Assembly (NCBI GenBank): GCA_027448945.1
Contig: DAIDMQ010000002.1
Coordinates: 62,001-126,000, forward strand
Reading direction: 5' to 3'
DNA from: Gallionellaceae bacterium
Lineage (GTDB): Bacteria; Pseudomonadota; Gammaproteobacteria; Burkholderiales; Gallionellaceae
DNA: 64,000 bases
Positions 8,446 to 17,319 of the stretch are shown here, piece by piece; within the stretch, counting starts at the first letter, position 1; every line of letters starts with the position of its first letter. Position numbers and translations under genes: made by a program. The notes beneath the pieces were generated by a model. That model was given only the letters and a program-made list of their open reading frames with translations. It was not told the origin of the DNA and did not search any database.

Positions 8446-9222
8446 ATGAGTGTTTTGTTGTGGATCGTCGCGGCCAGCTTTGTCGGTGGTGCATTGAGTG
8501 TGTTGTGTGCCGCCTTGTTTGCACTGAATGCCCGCGCCCATTGGGTCAATGGCTTGGTCAGCTATGCTATCGGTGCTTTGTTGGGCGCAGTATTCCTCGA
8601 CATCCTGCCGGAAGCGATGGCCCTCAGCGGAAATTTTGCGGCGGTTAGCGGCACGATTTTAGTCGGCATTATGGTGTTTTTCACGCTGGAGAAACTGCTC
8701 ATTTGGCGGCACTGCCATCACCACCATTGCGAAGCGCATGAGCCGCATGATCATCACGCCGATCACGCCCATGGTCGCACCGGCGGCATGATTATGGTGG
8801 GCGACACTTTTCATAATTTCGTCGATGGCATCATCATCGCGGCGGCATTTTTGACCGATATACATCTGGGTGTCGTCACCGCGTTGGCCATCATTGCGCA
8901 CGAGATTCCACAGGAGGTGGGCGACTTCATGATTCTGCTGCATTCGGGTTACAGCAAAACGCAAGCCTTGATGCTGAATCTGATTTCCAGTATGGCAACC
9001 TTGGTCGGCGGCGTGTTAGCCTACTACGCGCTGCAATCCATGCAGAATGCCGTGCCCACGTTGTTGGCACTCGCCGCTGCAAGTATGATTTATGTCGCGG
9101 TCGCAGACCTCATCCCCGGCTTGCACAAGCGCACTTCATTACGCGACACGGTCGAGCAAGTGGTATTGATTGCGCTGGGTGTGTCGTCGATATTTTTGGT
9201 CAACCTCGCGGTTGGCGCATAG
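8446..9222 (+). CDS. ZIP-family divalent metal transporter
   Basis: Imports zinc or related divalent metals across the inner membrane. 258 residues with about eight membrane segments. The two ZIP signatures are present: HNFVDGI (123-129) and HEIPQEVGD (152-160), which form the binuclear metal site. A His-rich cytoplasmic loop (89-109, over ten His) lies between membrane segments 3 and 4, as in other family members. The gene has its own promoter and ends only 9 bases before rimO. It is the second metal-uptake locus in the window. Confidence 0.92.
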   Translation: MSVLLWIVAASFVGGALSVLCAALFALNARAHWVNGLVSYAIGALLGAVFLDILPEAMALSGNFAAVSGTILVGIMVFFTLEKLLIWRHCHHHHCEAHEPHDHHADHAHGRTGGMIMVGDTFHNFVDGIIIAAAFLTDIHLGVVTALAIIAHEIPQEVGDFMILLHSGYSKTQALMLNLISSMATLVGGVLAYYALQSMQNAVPTLLALAAASMIYVAVADLIPGLHKRTSLRDTVEQVVLIALGVSSIFLVNLAVGA

Positions 9223-9231
9223 AAAGCAAAC

Positions 9232-10569
9232 ATGAGTATAGTACAAAAAAATCCGGCAAATAAAATTCCGCAAGTCGGTTTCATCTCACTGGGTTGTCCA
9301 AAAGCGACCGTGGACTCGGAACACATTCTCACGCGTCTGCGCGCCGAGGGATATTTGATTTCCAGCAGCTATCAAGATTCCGACATTGTGGTGGTGAATA
9401 CCTGCGGTTTCATCGATAGTGCAGTGGCAGAATCTCTGGATGCGATCGGCGAGGCATTGGCGGAAAACGGCAAAGTTATTGTGACGGGTTGTCTGGGTGC
9501 CAAGGATGGCGTGGTGCAAGCCGCACACCCTAAAGTTTTGGCTGTGACCGGTCCCCATGCGACGGATGAGGTGATGGATGCCGTGCATGAACATCTGCCT
9601 AAACCGCATGATCCCTATATGGATCTCGTGCCCGCACAGGGCATACGTCTGACGCCCAAACATTTTGCTTATTTGAAGATATCCGAAGGCTGTAACCACA
9701 GATGTACTTTCTGCATCATCCCCTCATTGCGTGGTGATCTGGTCAGCCGCCCGGTCGGTGATGTGATGCAAGAGGCGCAGAACCTGGTCAAGTCCGGCGT
9801 GAAAGAGTTGCTGGTGATTTCACAAGACACCAGTGCTTACGGCGTGGATATCAAATACCGCACGGGCTTTTGGAATGGCCGACCACTCAAAACTCGCATG
9901 ACAGAATTGGCAGTCGCACTGGGTGAGTTGGGGGTGTGGGTGCGCTTGCATTACGTCTATCCTTACCCCCATGTCGACGAGGTGATCCCTTTGATGGCGG
10001 AAGGCAAGATACTGCCGTATCTGGACATCCCGTTTCAGCACGCCAATCAGCGCATCCTTAAATTGATGAAACGTCCAGGTAATAGCGACAACGTGCTGGC
10101 GCGCATCAAGCAATGGCGCACTATCTGCCCAGATTTGACCTTGCGCAGTACTTTCATTGTTGGTTTCCCCGGCGAGACTGAAGCAGAGTTCGAAGAATTA
10201 TTGGATTTTCTCAGAGAGGCACAATTGGACCGCGTCGGTGCCTTTACCTATTCGCCTGTTGATGGCGCCGTTGCGAATGAGCTTCCTGACCATGTTCCAC
10301 CAGAAGTTCAACAGGAGCGCCTGGCGCGTTTGATGTTGTTGCAGGAAGAGATCAGCGCGGCGCGCTTGCAAGCCAAGATCGGCAAGATGATGCGGGTGCT
10401 AGTCGATGAAGTGGATGACGAAGGTGCTGTCGCGCGTAGTGCGGCTGATGCACCAGAGATAGACGGGTCGGTGTTCATCGAGAACGCCAGCCATTTGCAT
10501 GTCGGTGATATGGTGAAGGTGCTCATCATCGATGCGGACGAGCACGATCTCTGGGCGCAACTGGTCTAA
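9232..10569 (+). CDS. rimO: Ribosomal protein S12 methylthiotransferase RimO
   Basis: A radical-SAM enzyme that methylthiolates Asp89 of ribosomal protein S12. 445 residues, standard length. The N-terminal MTTase domain has cluster cysteines at about 22, 58 and 87 ([24 protein letters not shown]). The radical-SAM motif CNHRCTFC (154-161) follows, and a C-terminal TRAM domain ends the protein. It starts 9 bases after the ZIP gene, so the two are likely read together, though the functions are unrelated. Confidence 0.97.
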   Translation: MSIVQKNPANKIPQVGFISLGCPKATVDSEHILTRLRAEGYLISSSYQDSDIVVVNTCGFIDSAVAESLDAIGEALAENGKVIVTGCLGAKDGVVQAAHPKVLAVTGPHATDEVMDAVHEHLPKPHDPYMDLVPAQGIRLTPKHFAYLKISEGCNHRCTFCIIPSLRGDLVSRPVGDVMQEAQNLVKSGVKELLVISQDTSAYGVDIKYRTGFWNGRPLKTRMTELAVALGELGVWVRLHYVYPYPHVDEVIPLMAEGKILPYLDIPFQHANQRILKLMKRPGNSDNVLARIKQWRTICPDLTLRSTFIVGFPGETEAEFEELLDFLREAQLDRVGAFTYSPVDGAVANELPDHVPPEVQQERLARLMLLQEEISAARLQAKIGKMMRVLVDEVDDEGAVARSAADAPEIDGSVFIENASHLHVGDMVKVLIIDADEHDLWAQLV

Positions 10570-10634
10570 TTGCGGGAGATTCTGGGCTAGCGTACCGGGG
10601 GTTCTATGCTGGATGCTGGTATGCGGGAGCGAAT

Positions 10635-11603
10635 TTAAGCAGCGTCTTTCTTCAAGTCATTTGCGTCTATGGGGCTAGTGTCGCGCGTTTCGCCAGCATT
10701 TGGCTGATTGGTACGATAGCCATGCAATACCCTCACGATGTCTCGGTGCGTATTTTTTTCCGCAAGCATTAATGCGGTACTGCCATCCGGGTATTGGATA
10801 GATTTGTCCGCACCTTTTTCCAGCAGTAGCAAGACGATTTCGGTGTGACCATTGGCGGCGGCTTTGTGTAATGCAGTCCAGCCATCGCTGGTGACTTCAT
10901 TCACCCAAGCGCCGCGCTGAAGTAATTCCTTGACCACGGCAGTATGTCCGCGCGTGGATGCTTGCATCAACGCTGTCCAACCGAAATTGCTGCGCGCGTT
11001 AATCTGCGCTTCTTTATCCAGCAACATCTTAACAACTACCAAATAGCCGTTGAATGCTGCCCAATGCAGCGGGCTATATCCATTCCTGTCCGTGGTCTGT
11101 ACCTTTGCGCCGCAGCGGACCAGAAACGTTGCGAGTTCTTCGTTTCCGTTGAACGAGGAAATCATCAGTGGTGTCCAGTCTCTCTCGTCGCGGGACTCGA
11201 TATTGACCCCGCAAGACATGAAGATCTGGATGGCTTTCTGGTTGCCGTTCTCGATCGCGTTGAGGAAGGATTGCTGAGAGTAGACAAAACCGAGTTCAGC
11301 CAACTCGCGCTGCTTCTCGTCCGACACGTCCCCCCATGCATAACTCTGGTGAGCACTGTCTTCATGATCGAACTGCGCGGAGTGAATCTTTTGTAATTCG
11401 AAGAGGTCAGTAACTACGGAGTGAGGGAAGCCTTGGCGTGTACCTCCCCGACTGTCGACGGTCAGCTCATAGAAGTAGGCATCTATCGTAGGTGATCGCC
11501 AAAGCTCAACAATCTTCCCCAGTATCCTCGGATAACCTGCCTCTAAAGCATGAGGGTAATGTGTATCGTCGTCGTTTAGGATTTGTAGAACTTTAGGGTC
11601 CAT
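10635..11603 (-). CDS. Ankyrin-repeat protein
   Basis: 322 residues. The first 110 form a non-repeat N-terminal domain I do not recognise. From about residue 112, five or six ankyrin repeats follow with typical GWTALMQASTRGHTAVVKEL units, and a short polar tail closes the protein. No signal peptide or membrane segment is visible, so it is probably cytoplasmic and mediates protein contacts. It has no co-directional neighbour close enough for an operon. The 242 bases upstream hold the terminator of the next gene and no other feature. Confidence 0.85.
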   Translation of the reverse strand: MDPKVLQILNDDDTHYPHALEAGYPRILGKIVELWRSPTIDAYFYELTVDSRGGTRQGFPHSVVTDLFELQKIHSAQFDHEDSAHQSYAWGDVSDEKQRELAELGFVYSQQSFLNAIENGNQKAIQIFMSCGVNIESRDERDWTPLMISSFNGNEELATFLVRCGAKVQTTDRNGYSPLHWAAFNGYLVVVKMLLDKEAQINARSNFGWTALMQASTRGHTAVVKELLQRGAWVNEVTSDGWTALHKAAANGHTEIVLLLLEKGADKSIQYPDGSTALMLAEKNTHRDIVRVLHGYRTNQPNAGETRDTSPIDANDLKKDAA

Positions 11604-11790
11604 TTTTGTGAGTATTGCTCCGATTAAGTGCCATTATCACACCAACAAAATGTATACCATGCCCAAAGAATACTACGGAAACATATATTTGGCAGTATAT
11701 CTATGACTATCAATCAAATTTGTTATCAGCCCTCCGCAGCCCCAAACCCGGGAGCGGTGATGAGTTTCTGGTGGGGGGATAATGTTGCAA

Positions 11791-11823
11791 CGAAAAAAAC
11801 GCCCCCAGTAAAATGGGGGCGTT
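11791..11823 (-). terminator. Rho-independent terminator of the Met/His-repeat gene
   Basis: A perfect 10-bp stem, AACGCCCCCA and TGGGGGCGTT, with a 6-base loop. On the minus strand it is followed by a run of seven T, 22 bases after the stop of the repeat protein. Confidence 0.93.
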
Positions 11824-11845
11824 CACTCCAGGAGGGAGGGGGTGA

Positions 11846-12445
11846 TCAGCGCATCGTTGCGGGAGGCGGCGGCATATTGCCGCCATGTTTCATATCGTTT
11901 TTGAACTTTGCTCTTTCTGCTGGAGACATCTGCTCCCAACGTTCGTGCATTTTTTTACGGTGCTCGATGCGTTCTGCTTCAGGCATCGCTTCCCAGTGTT
12001 GTTTCATGCCAGTGCGAAGTTTGTCCTTTTCGCGAGGTGACATCTGTTCCCAATGCTCATGCATATCTTGGCGACGCTGAGCACGTTGATCGGGCGTCAT
12101 GTTGTCCCACTCCTTGCGCATTTCCTCGTGATGCACGCGACGCTGTTCCGGCGTCATACGTGCTTCATCTTCATGCATTTTCCGGTGCAGTGACTCGCGC
12201 TCATCGGGAGTCATCTTGCTGATCAGCTCATGCATCTCCTTGCGCTTCGCTTCACGCTGTTCCGGCTTCAATGCATTCATTTGTTTGCGCATGGTTTCGT
12301 GCTCGGCCAAGCGTTGATCCGGCGTCATGGTCTGCATGTGCTGCAAATGCTCTTTCATATTGGGTGCTGTATCGGCAGCCATAGCACTCATACTCAGTGT
12401 GGCGATGAAGCCGGCGGTAATCAGATGAAGTACGATGCTTCTCAT
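11846..12445 (-). CDS. Periplasmic Met/His-rich helical repeat protein (LTXXQ/DUF3106-like)
   Basis: 199 residues with a signal peptide (cleavage after AMA, about residue 23). The rest is almost entirely eight tandem units of about 19 residues with consensus M(T/S)P-(D/E)-x-R-x6-M-x3-W-x2. Met1 and Met13 recur in most units, and His and Trp are frequent. The MTPEQR units resemble the LTXXQ motif of the periplasmic chaperones Spy and CpxP, but here they are multiplied into a rod. Possible roles are chaperone, envelope-stress sensor or copper/silver binder; none is proven. It is divergent from the OmpR/EnvZ-type pair 173 bases away and is a natural candidate target of it. Confidence 0.7.
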   Translation of the reverse strand: MRSIVLHLITAGFIATLSMSAMAADTAPNMKEHLQHMQTMTPDQRLAEHETMRKQMNALKPEQREAKRKEMHELISKMTPDERESLHRKMHEDEARMTPEQRRVHHEEMRKEWDNMTPDQRAQRRQDMHEHWEQMSPREKDKLRTGMKQHWEAMPEAERIEHRKKMHERWEQMSPAERAKFKNDMKHGGNMPPPPATMR

Positions 12446-12618
12446 TCATTAACTCCCAATTGATGTGTCGCTTGTAATTTTGCTATGGAATCAATCATAG
12501 GGTGCAAGTGTAAATGGAATGTGTGGGGCGTCCGGTAAGTTGTAAATATTTGTTGCAATCGGCAGTGCCGGTGACAATTGATTACAGGGCAAGTTCAGAA
12601 TAGTTTTATGATGCCGAC

Positions 12619-13341
12619 ATGAATAATCCACATAGAATTTTAATCATTGACGACGATGCGCGTTTGCGCGAGTTGTTGCTTCGTTATCTTGGTGAACAAG
12701 GTTTCTCGGTTCGTGCAGTAGCAGATGGCAAGGGCTTGGACCAGTCATTGAGCATGGGCCACTACCATTTGCTGGTGCTGGATCTCATGTTGCCAGAAGA
12801 AGATGGCCTGGCCATCTTGCGCAGACTGCGTGGCAGGGGAGAGAATGTTCCTGTCATTTTGCTCACTGCCAAAGGCGATGAGATAGACCGCATCGTAGGC
12901 CTGGAGATGGGCGCAGATGACTATCTGTGCAAACCATTTAATCCGCGCGAGTTGGTGGCACGTATCCAAGCCGTATTAAGGCGTAAAGGCTCGGTGCCTG
13001 CGGGTGCGCCGGGTATAGAGGAAAAGGTGGTCAGCTTTGGTGAATGCGAGTTGAATCTGGCCACCCGTGTTTTGCAAAAGGCAAAAACGCAGATTACTTT
13101 GACGACTGCCGAATTTGGCTTGCTTAAAACTTTGGTTACTCACCCGCGTCTCCCCTTGTCGCGGGATAAGTTGATGGAGCTGGCGCGGGGTCGTGACCAT
13201 GAGCCTATGGACCGGGCGATAGATGTGCAGGTATCGCGGCTGCGAAAATTGATCGAGCCCGATCCTGCGCGTCCGCGCTTCATTCAGACGGTATGGGGGC
13301 ATGGCTATGTTTTTGTGCCGGACGGCATAAAGGCTAAATGA
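12619..13341 (+). CDS. ompR: OmpR-type response regulator
   Basis: A DNA-binding response regulator. 240 residues. The receiver domain has the acidic cluster DDD at 11-13, the phospho-acceptor Asp55 (VLDLMLPEED) and the conserved lysine of LCKPFNP. The winged-helix domain ends with the recognition-helix region AIDVQVSRLRKLIEPDP and WGHGYVFVPD, which matches OmpR itself closely. The kinase gene overlaps its stop as ATGA. The divergent repeat-protein gene shares the upstream region, which holds AT-rich sequence but no operator I can name. Confidence 0.93.
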   Translation: MNNPHRILIIDDDARLRELLLRYLGEQGFSVRAVADGKGLDQSLSMGHYHLLVLDLMLPEEDGLAILRRLRGRGENVPVILLTAKGDEIDRIVGLEMGADDYLCKPFNPRELVARIQAVLRRKGSVPAGAPGIEEKVVSFGECELNLATRVLQKAKTQITLTTAEFGLLKTLVTHPRLPLSRDKLMELARGRDHEPMDRAIDVQVSRLRKLIEPDPARPRFIQTVWGHGYVFVPDGIKAK

Positions 13342-14639
13342 GATTCCCCAATACGCTGTTCGCCCGGGCCTTTCTGCTCATCGCGGTATTGATACTGCTT
13401 TCTCTTTCTTCGGCTTTGGTGATCTTCCGCCATGTGCAAGAAGAACCGCATGCACAACAGATGTCGCAGATGGTGGTGGCCGTGGTCAATTTGACACGCG
13501 CCGCGATGTTGTCGGCAGCACCTGAGTGGCATAGCGCATTGTGGGCAGAGTTGGCAGATGCGGAAGGGCTGCGTGTGAGCATCGCCGAGCCTGGCGAGAT
13601 CTTGGTTCCCATACCATCGAACCAGACCGAGCTCATCTTGATGGTAAAGAAAGCGCGCGCCCGGCTTGGCGATGACACGCGTTTCGCATTGCGTCGCAAC
13701 GATATACCGGGTTTGTGGGTCAGCTTCTACATCGGTGACGAGGCATTCTGGGTGGCTGTGCCGTTGGAGCGCATCGAGAATACCTACTCCAAATTGTTGC
13801 CGATATGGGGCAGTGTGGTGTTGCTGTTGGCGCTGCTGGGGGGATATTTCATCGCACGCCAAGTCTCGCGCCCGCTCAAGAAAATGGCGGATGCCGCACA
13901 GCAACTTGGGCGCGGCGCCACCCCCGCAAACTTGCCCGAATATGGCCCGCAAGAGATCGTTGCGGTGTCACAGGCCTTCAATCAGATGTCTACCGACTTG
14001 GCGGCATATGAGCGCGAGCGTGCATTGGTGTTGGCTGGGATATCCCATGATCTGCGCACGCCTTTGACACGTGTCCGATTGGCTGCGGAAATGAGTGATG
14101 ACGAAATGTTGCGTACTGGCTTGAGCGCAGATGTCGAGCAGATGGATGAGGTGATACAACAATTTCTCGACTACGCACGTCCCGATCAGCATGAAGTGTT
14201 GGAGCCAACGGATGTTGGGCAACTGATAAACGAAATGTTGCAGCGTTATCCCGACACGGTGTTCATCATGCAAACACCGAACCCTCTGTTATGGCCTATC
14301 AAGCCGTTGATGTTCAAGAGGGCGATTAGCAACTTGCTTGAGAACGCATTCAAGTATGGCGCAGGAAGGGTGGAAGTTGGCCTGGAAATATGTGGAAACT
14401 CTCTGATCTTGTCGGTGTCTGACAATGGCAAAGGGATACCGGACGAGCATAGAGACCATGTTAAACGTGCTTTTGTGAGGCTGGAAGGTGCCCGGAGCGA
14501 TGCGGGTGGTGCGGGCCTGGGGCTGGCCATCGTGGAGCGCGCGGCACGTATGCATGGTGGAGAGTTGCGCTTGGGCCAGAGTACCTTGGGGGGTTTACGC
14601 GCGGAGTTGGTCTTGCCTAAAAAAATCGCCAGTCGTTAG
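13338..14639 (+). CDS. envZ: EnvZ-type sensor histidine kinase
   Basis: The membrane sensor partner of the preceding regulator. 433 residues. Membrane segment 1 is about 10-30, a periplasmic domain spans 31-153, membrane segment 2 about 154-174, followed by HAMP and the phosphorylation motif SHDLRTPLTR with His237. The ATPase N box (NLLENAFKYG), G1 box (DNGKGIP) and G2 box (GAGLGLAIV) are all present. It begins inside the regulator stop codon (ATGA), so the pair is translationally coupled. The stimulus is unknown; the adjacent Met/His-rich periplasmic protein hints at envelope or metal stress. Confidence 0.92.
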   Translation: MRFPNTLFARAFLLIAVLILLSLSSALVIFRHVQEEPHAQQMSQMVVAVVNLTRAAMLSAAPEWHSALWAELADAEGLRVSIAEPGEILVPIPSNQTELILMVKKARARLGDDTRFALRRNDIPGLWVSFYIGDEAFWVAVPLERIENTYSKLLPIWGSVVLLLALLGGYFIARQVSRPLKKMADAAQQLGRGATPANLPEYGPQEIVAVSQAFNQMSTDLAAYERERALVLAGISHDLRTPLTRVRLAAEMSDDEMLRTGLSADVEQMDEVIQQFLDYARPDQHEVLEPTDVGQLINEMLQRYPDTVFIMQTPNPLLWPIKPLMFKRAISNLLENAFKYGAGRVEVGLEICGNSLILSVSDNGKGIPDEHRDHVKRAFVRLEGARSDAGGAGLGLAIVERAARMHGGELRLGQSTLGGLRAELVLPKKIASR

Positions 14640-14663
14640 TGGCGGGCTATTAGCGGGGCTACC

Positions 14664-16595
14664 TCAAACAACCGCATTTTGGAAAAATGCCACGGCTTCT
14701 GCTTCTATGCGGGTGCGTTTCATCGGCGGCAGACTTTGCCAAATACGCTTGCCGTAGGGTTTGCTGATCAGGCGCGGATCGCAAATCATCAGCACGCCCC
14801 GGTCATTTTCATCGCGTATCAAACGTCCCGCGCCTTGCTTCAAGGTGATGATGGTACGCGGCAACTGGTATTCCATGAAAGCGTTGCGTCCCTGCTTGGA
14901 AATTTGCGCGATGCGCGCCGCGAGTACCGGATCGTCGGGCGGTGCGAACGGGAGCTTGTCGATGATGACCAGCGACAGTGCATCGCCGCGCACGTCCACC
15001 CCTTCCCAGAACGATTGACTGCCCAGCAACACCGCGTTGCCCAGGGTGCGGAACCGCTCCAGCAACTCGTTGCGCGAGCCTTCGCCTTGCAACAGCAGCG
15101 GATAAGTCCAGCCGCGTCTATCGAACTCCGCGACCAGAATCTCGTGCGCGCGCTGCATCGCGCGCAAGCTGGTGAACAACAAAAATGCGCGCCCTTGGCT
15201 GGCCTCCAACATCGGCAAGGCGGCTTGCACCACGGCCTCGGTGTAGTCAAAACTATTCGGGTCGGGGAGGTTGGACGGCACGTACAGCAAGCCCTGTTCG
15301 GGGTAGTTGAAGGGACTGTCCCAGCAGGCGGTCTTGGCATTGAGTAGGCCCATCTCTGCTTGGTAATGCGAGAAATCCTGCTTCACCGCCAGCGTCGCGG
15401 AGGTGAATATCCACGCGCGTTGTGAGCCGCCGATTTGTTTCTCGAAAATTTCCGCGATGGACAGCGGTGTGGTGTTGAGTTGCAGCGAGTGATGGAACAC
15501 TTCCAGCCAGCGTACTTGATCGGGTGCATCGCCTTTTTGCCATGCGGCAAAGTGCAGCACCAATGCTTGTGCGCGCTGCCGGCAGTTTTCCAGTCCTTCG
15601 CTGCGCTCGGCCTGCTTCTCCAGCATGTCGCACAGTTGTTTGAGTTTGTCGCTCACGGTCTGCGCCGCTTTGGGCCAATCCTTGAAATCAGTCAGCGCGG
15701 TGGCGGGCAAGCGCCCTTCCTTCTTGAACACCAGGCGCAAGTCGCGCGCGGCCTTGTCCAATTCGTCGCATGACTTGGGCAGCGGCGCGAAACCTTTCGC
15801 GGAAGTCAAAGCCTCGATGCGTGTGTCGCTGGAGAGATCGAGTAATTGCGAAGTGGAAATGTTCTCGCCGAAAAATAAACTTGCGGTCTCCGGCAGTTGA
15901 TGTGCCTCGTCGAAGATGACCGTGTTGCAGGCAGGCAGCAGTTCCGCCACACCTTCGTCGCGCAGCATTACATCGGCGAAAAATAAATGATGATTCACCA
16001 CCACGATGTCGGCCTGCATCGCTTCGGTGCGCGCTTTGAGCACGAAGCAGTCTTTGTGGTGCGGGCATTCCTGACCGAGACAGTTATCGCGTGTCGAAGT
16101 CACTTGCATCCATATGGGCGCATTTTCCGGTACATCCGCGATGCCGCTTTTGTCTCCCGACGCGCTGACCTTGGCGTATTTTTTGATCTTGTCGAGATGC
16201 TTGATGTCCTCGCGGGTGGCGAAGCGGCCATCGCTCAGCGCGCGTTCCAGATGGTAGTGACACACATAATTGGAACGGCCTTTGAGCAGCGCGATGGAAA
16301 CCGGCGCCTTGAGTGCATCACGCACGCGCGGCAAGTCTTTTTGGAAGAGTTGGTCTTGCAAATTTTTGGTGCCGGTCGAGATGATGACCTTGCCGCCATT
16401 GATCAGTGCGGGCACCAGATAGGCAAAGGTTTTTCCTGTCCCCGTGCCCGCCTCGGCCACCAGTATCGCGTTGTCGCGTATCGCGGCCGCCACCGCCAGT
16501 GCCATTTCCAATTGTTGCTGGCGCGGACGAAAACTGTCGACCTCGCTGGCAAGCGGACTTTGCGTGGAAAAAAAACGTTCGACTTCTATGGACAC
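14664..16595 (-). CDS. DinG/YoaA-type XPD-like ATP-dependent helicase
   Basis: A 5'-3' superfamily 2 DNA helicase with an iron-sulfur cluster, of the kind used to clear damaged forks or R-loops. 643 residues. The Walker A motif reads AEAGTGTGKT (about 48-57). Candidate cluster cysteines are in SNYVCHYH and in NCLGQECPHHKDC. The DEAH box (FDEAHQLPE) and the late motif GAGRLIR are intact. The length and the DEAH form fit YoaA better than the longer DinG. It is convergent with envZ and stands alone. Confidence 0.9.
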   Translation of the reverse strand: MSIEVERFFSTQSPLASEVDSFRPRQQQLEMALAVAAAIRDNAILVAEAGTGTGKTFAYLVPALINGGKVIISTGTKNLQDQLFQKDLPRVRDALKAPVSIALLKGRSNYVCHYHLERALSDGRFATREDIKHLDKIKKYAKVSASGDKSGIADVPENAPIWMQVTSTRDNCLGQECPHHKDCFVLKARTEAMQADIVVVNHHLFFADVMLRDEGVAELLPACNTVIFDEAHQLPETASLFFGENISTSQLLDLSSDTRIEALTSAKGFAPLPKSCDELDKAARDLRLVFKKEGRLPATALTDFKDWPKAAQTVSDKLKQLCDMLEKQAERSEGLENCRQRAQALVLHFAAWQKGDAPDQVRWLEVFHHSLQLNTTPLSIAEIFEKQIGGSQRAWIFTSATLAVKQDFSHYQAEMGLLNAKTACWDSPFNYPEQGLLYVPSNLPDPNSFDYTEAVVQAALPMLEASQGRAFLLFTSLRAMQRAHEILVAEFDRRGWTYPLLLQGEGSRNELLERFRTLGNAVLLGSQSFWEGVDVRGDALSLVIIDKLPFAPPDDPVLAARIAQISKQGRNAFMEYQLPRTIITLKQGAGRLIRDENDRGVLMICDPRLISKPYGKRIWQSLPPMKRTRIEAEAVAFFQNAVV

Positions 16596-16823
16596 GATGA
16601 GGATGTGGGAGCGCGGTGAGTTTGCTATAGTGCGGCGGCGATTTTACGCGATAGCCGCGCGCTTAGTAGGCATTTATATTTTCGATAAAATGTCGCGCTT
16701 AACACAAGGCGGATTCAAGGATGAAGCGCAAGGAACCGCACAGCGAATGACGCAGGCATATCAAATGGATAGACAAAGAATAAGCAAGCACGCGACGCCG
16801 CGATTTGCCCACATAATAATTTT
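16596..16823. other. Divergent intergenic region
   Basis: About 230 bases between the helicase and the DUF188 gene. A TATTTTCGATAAAAT stretch near 16676-16690 could hold promoter elements for the rightward gene. The open frames crossing it are overlaps with the helicase and show no independent coding signs. Confidence 0.3.
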
Positions 16824-17270
16824 ATGAACATTTATGTCGATGCGGATGCGTGTCCCAAAGTTATCAAGGAAGTTTTATTTCGCGCCGCCGAGCGGCTGCA
16901 AATCCCGCTGACGCTGGTGGCGAACAAACTCCTGCATCATCCGCCTTCCAGGGTGATACGCGCGATTCAGGTCGAACAGGGTTTTGATGTCGCAGACAAC
17001 AAAATTGTCGCGCTGGTGGCGCGGGGAGATTTGGTTATCACTGCCGATATTCCGCTGGCGGCGGAGGTGATCGCACAAGGCGGCGCGGTGTTGAATCCGC
17101 GTGGCGAGTTTTATACCAAAGACACGATACAAGAGCGGCTGACGATGCGTAATTTCATGGAGACTTTGCGCGGCAGCGGCGTGGAAACGGGCGGACCGGC
17201 AGGTTTTTCGCAACGTGATTGTCAGATGTTTGCGAATCAGTTGGATAAGTTTTTAGCGAAGCGCAAATAA
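16824..17270 (+). CDS. DUF188 (YaiI/YqxD) family protein
   Basis: 148 residues with the family signature at the N-terminus ([11 protein letters not shown]) and the conserved blocks [14 protein letters not shown] and NPRGEFYT. These acidic motifs resemble PIN-like nucleases, and an RNA or DNA hydrolase role has been suggested for the family, but the activity is not established. It is cytoplasmic. radA follows 49 bases downstream on the same strand. Confidence 0.9.
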   Translation: MNIYVDADACPKVIKEVLFRAAERLQIPLTLVANKLLHHPPSRVIRAIQVEQGFDVADNKIVALVARGDLVITADIPLAAEVIAQGGAVLNPRGEFYTKDTIQERLTMRNFMETLRGSGVETGGPAGFSQRDCQMFANQLDKFLAKRK

Positions 17271-17319
17271 GAATTTTCCCCTTGGAAGTGGAGGGGTTGT
17301 ATACGGTGTGGAGATACCT

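Noticed and set aside
16444-16827. A 127-codon open frame across the helicase and DUF188 boundary
   Set aside because: It runs antisense to the helicase start and through the intergenic region with no ribosome site and no recognisable domain; both flanking genes are certain.
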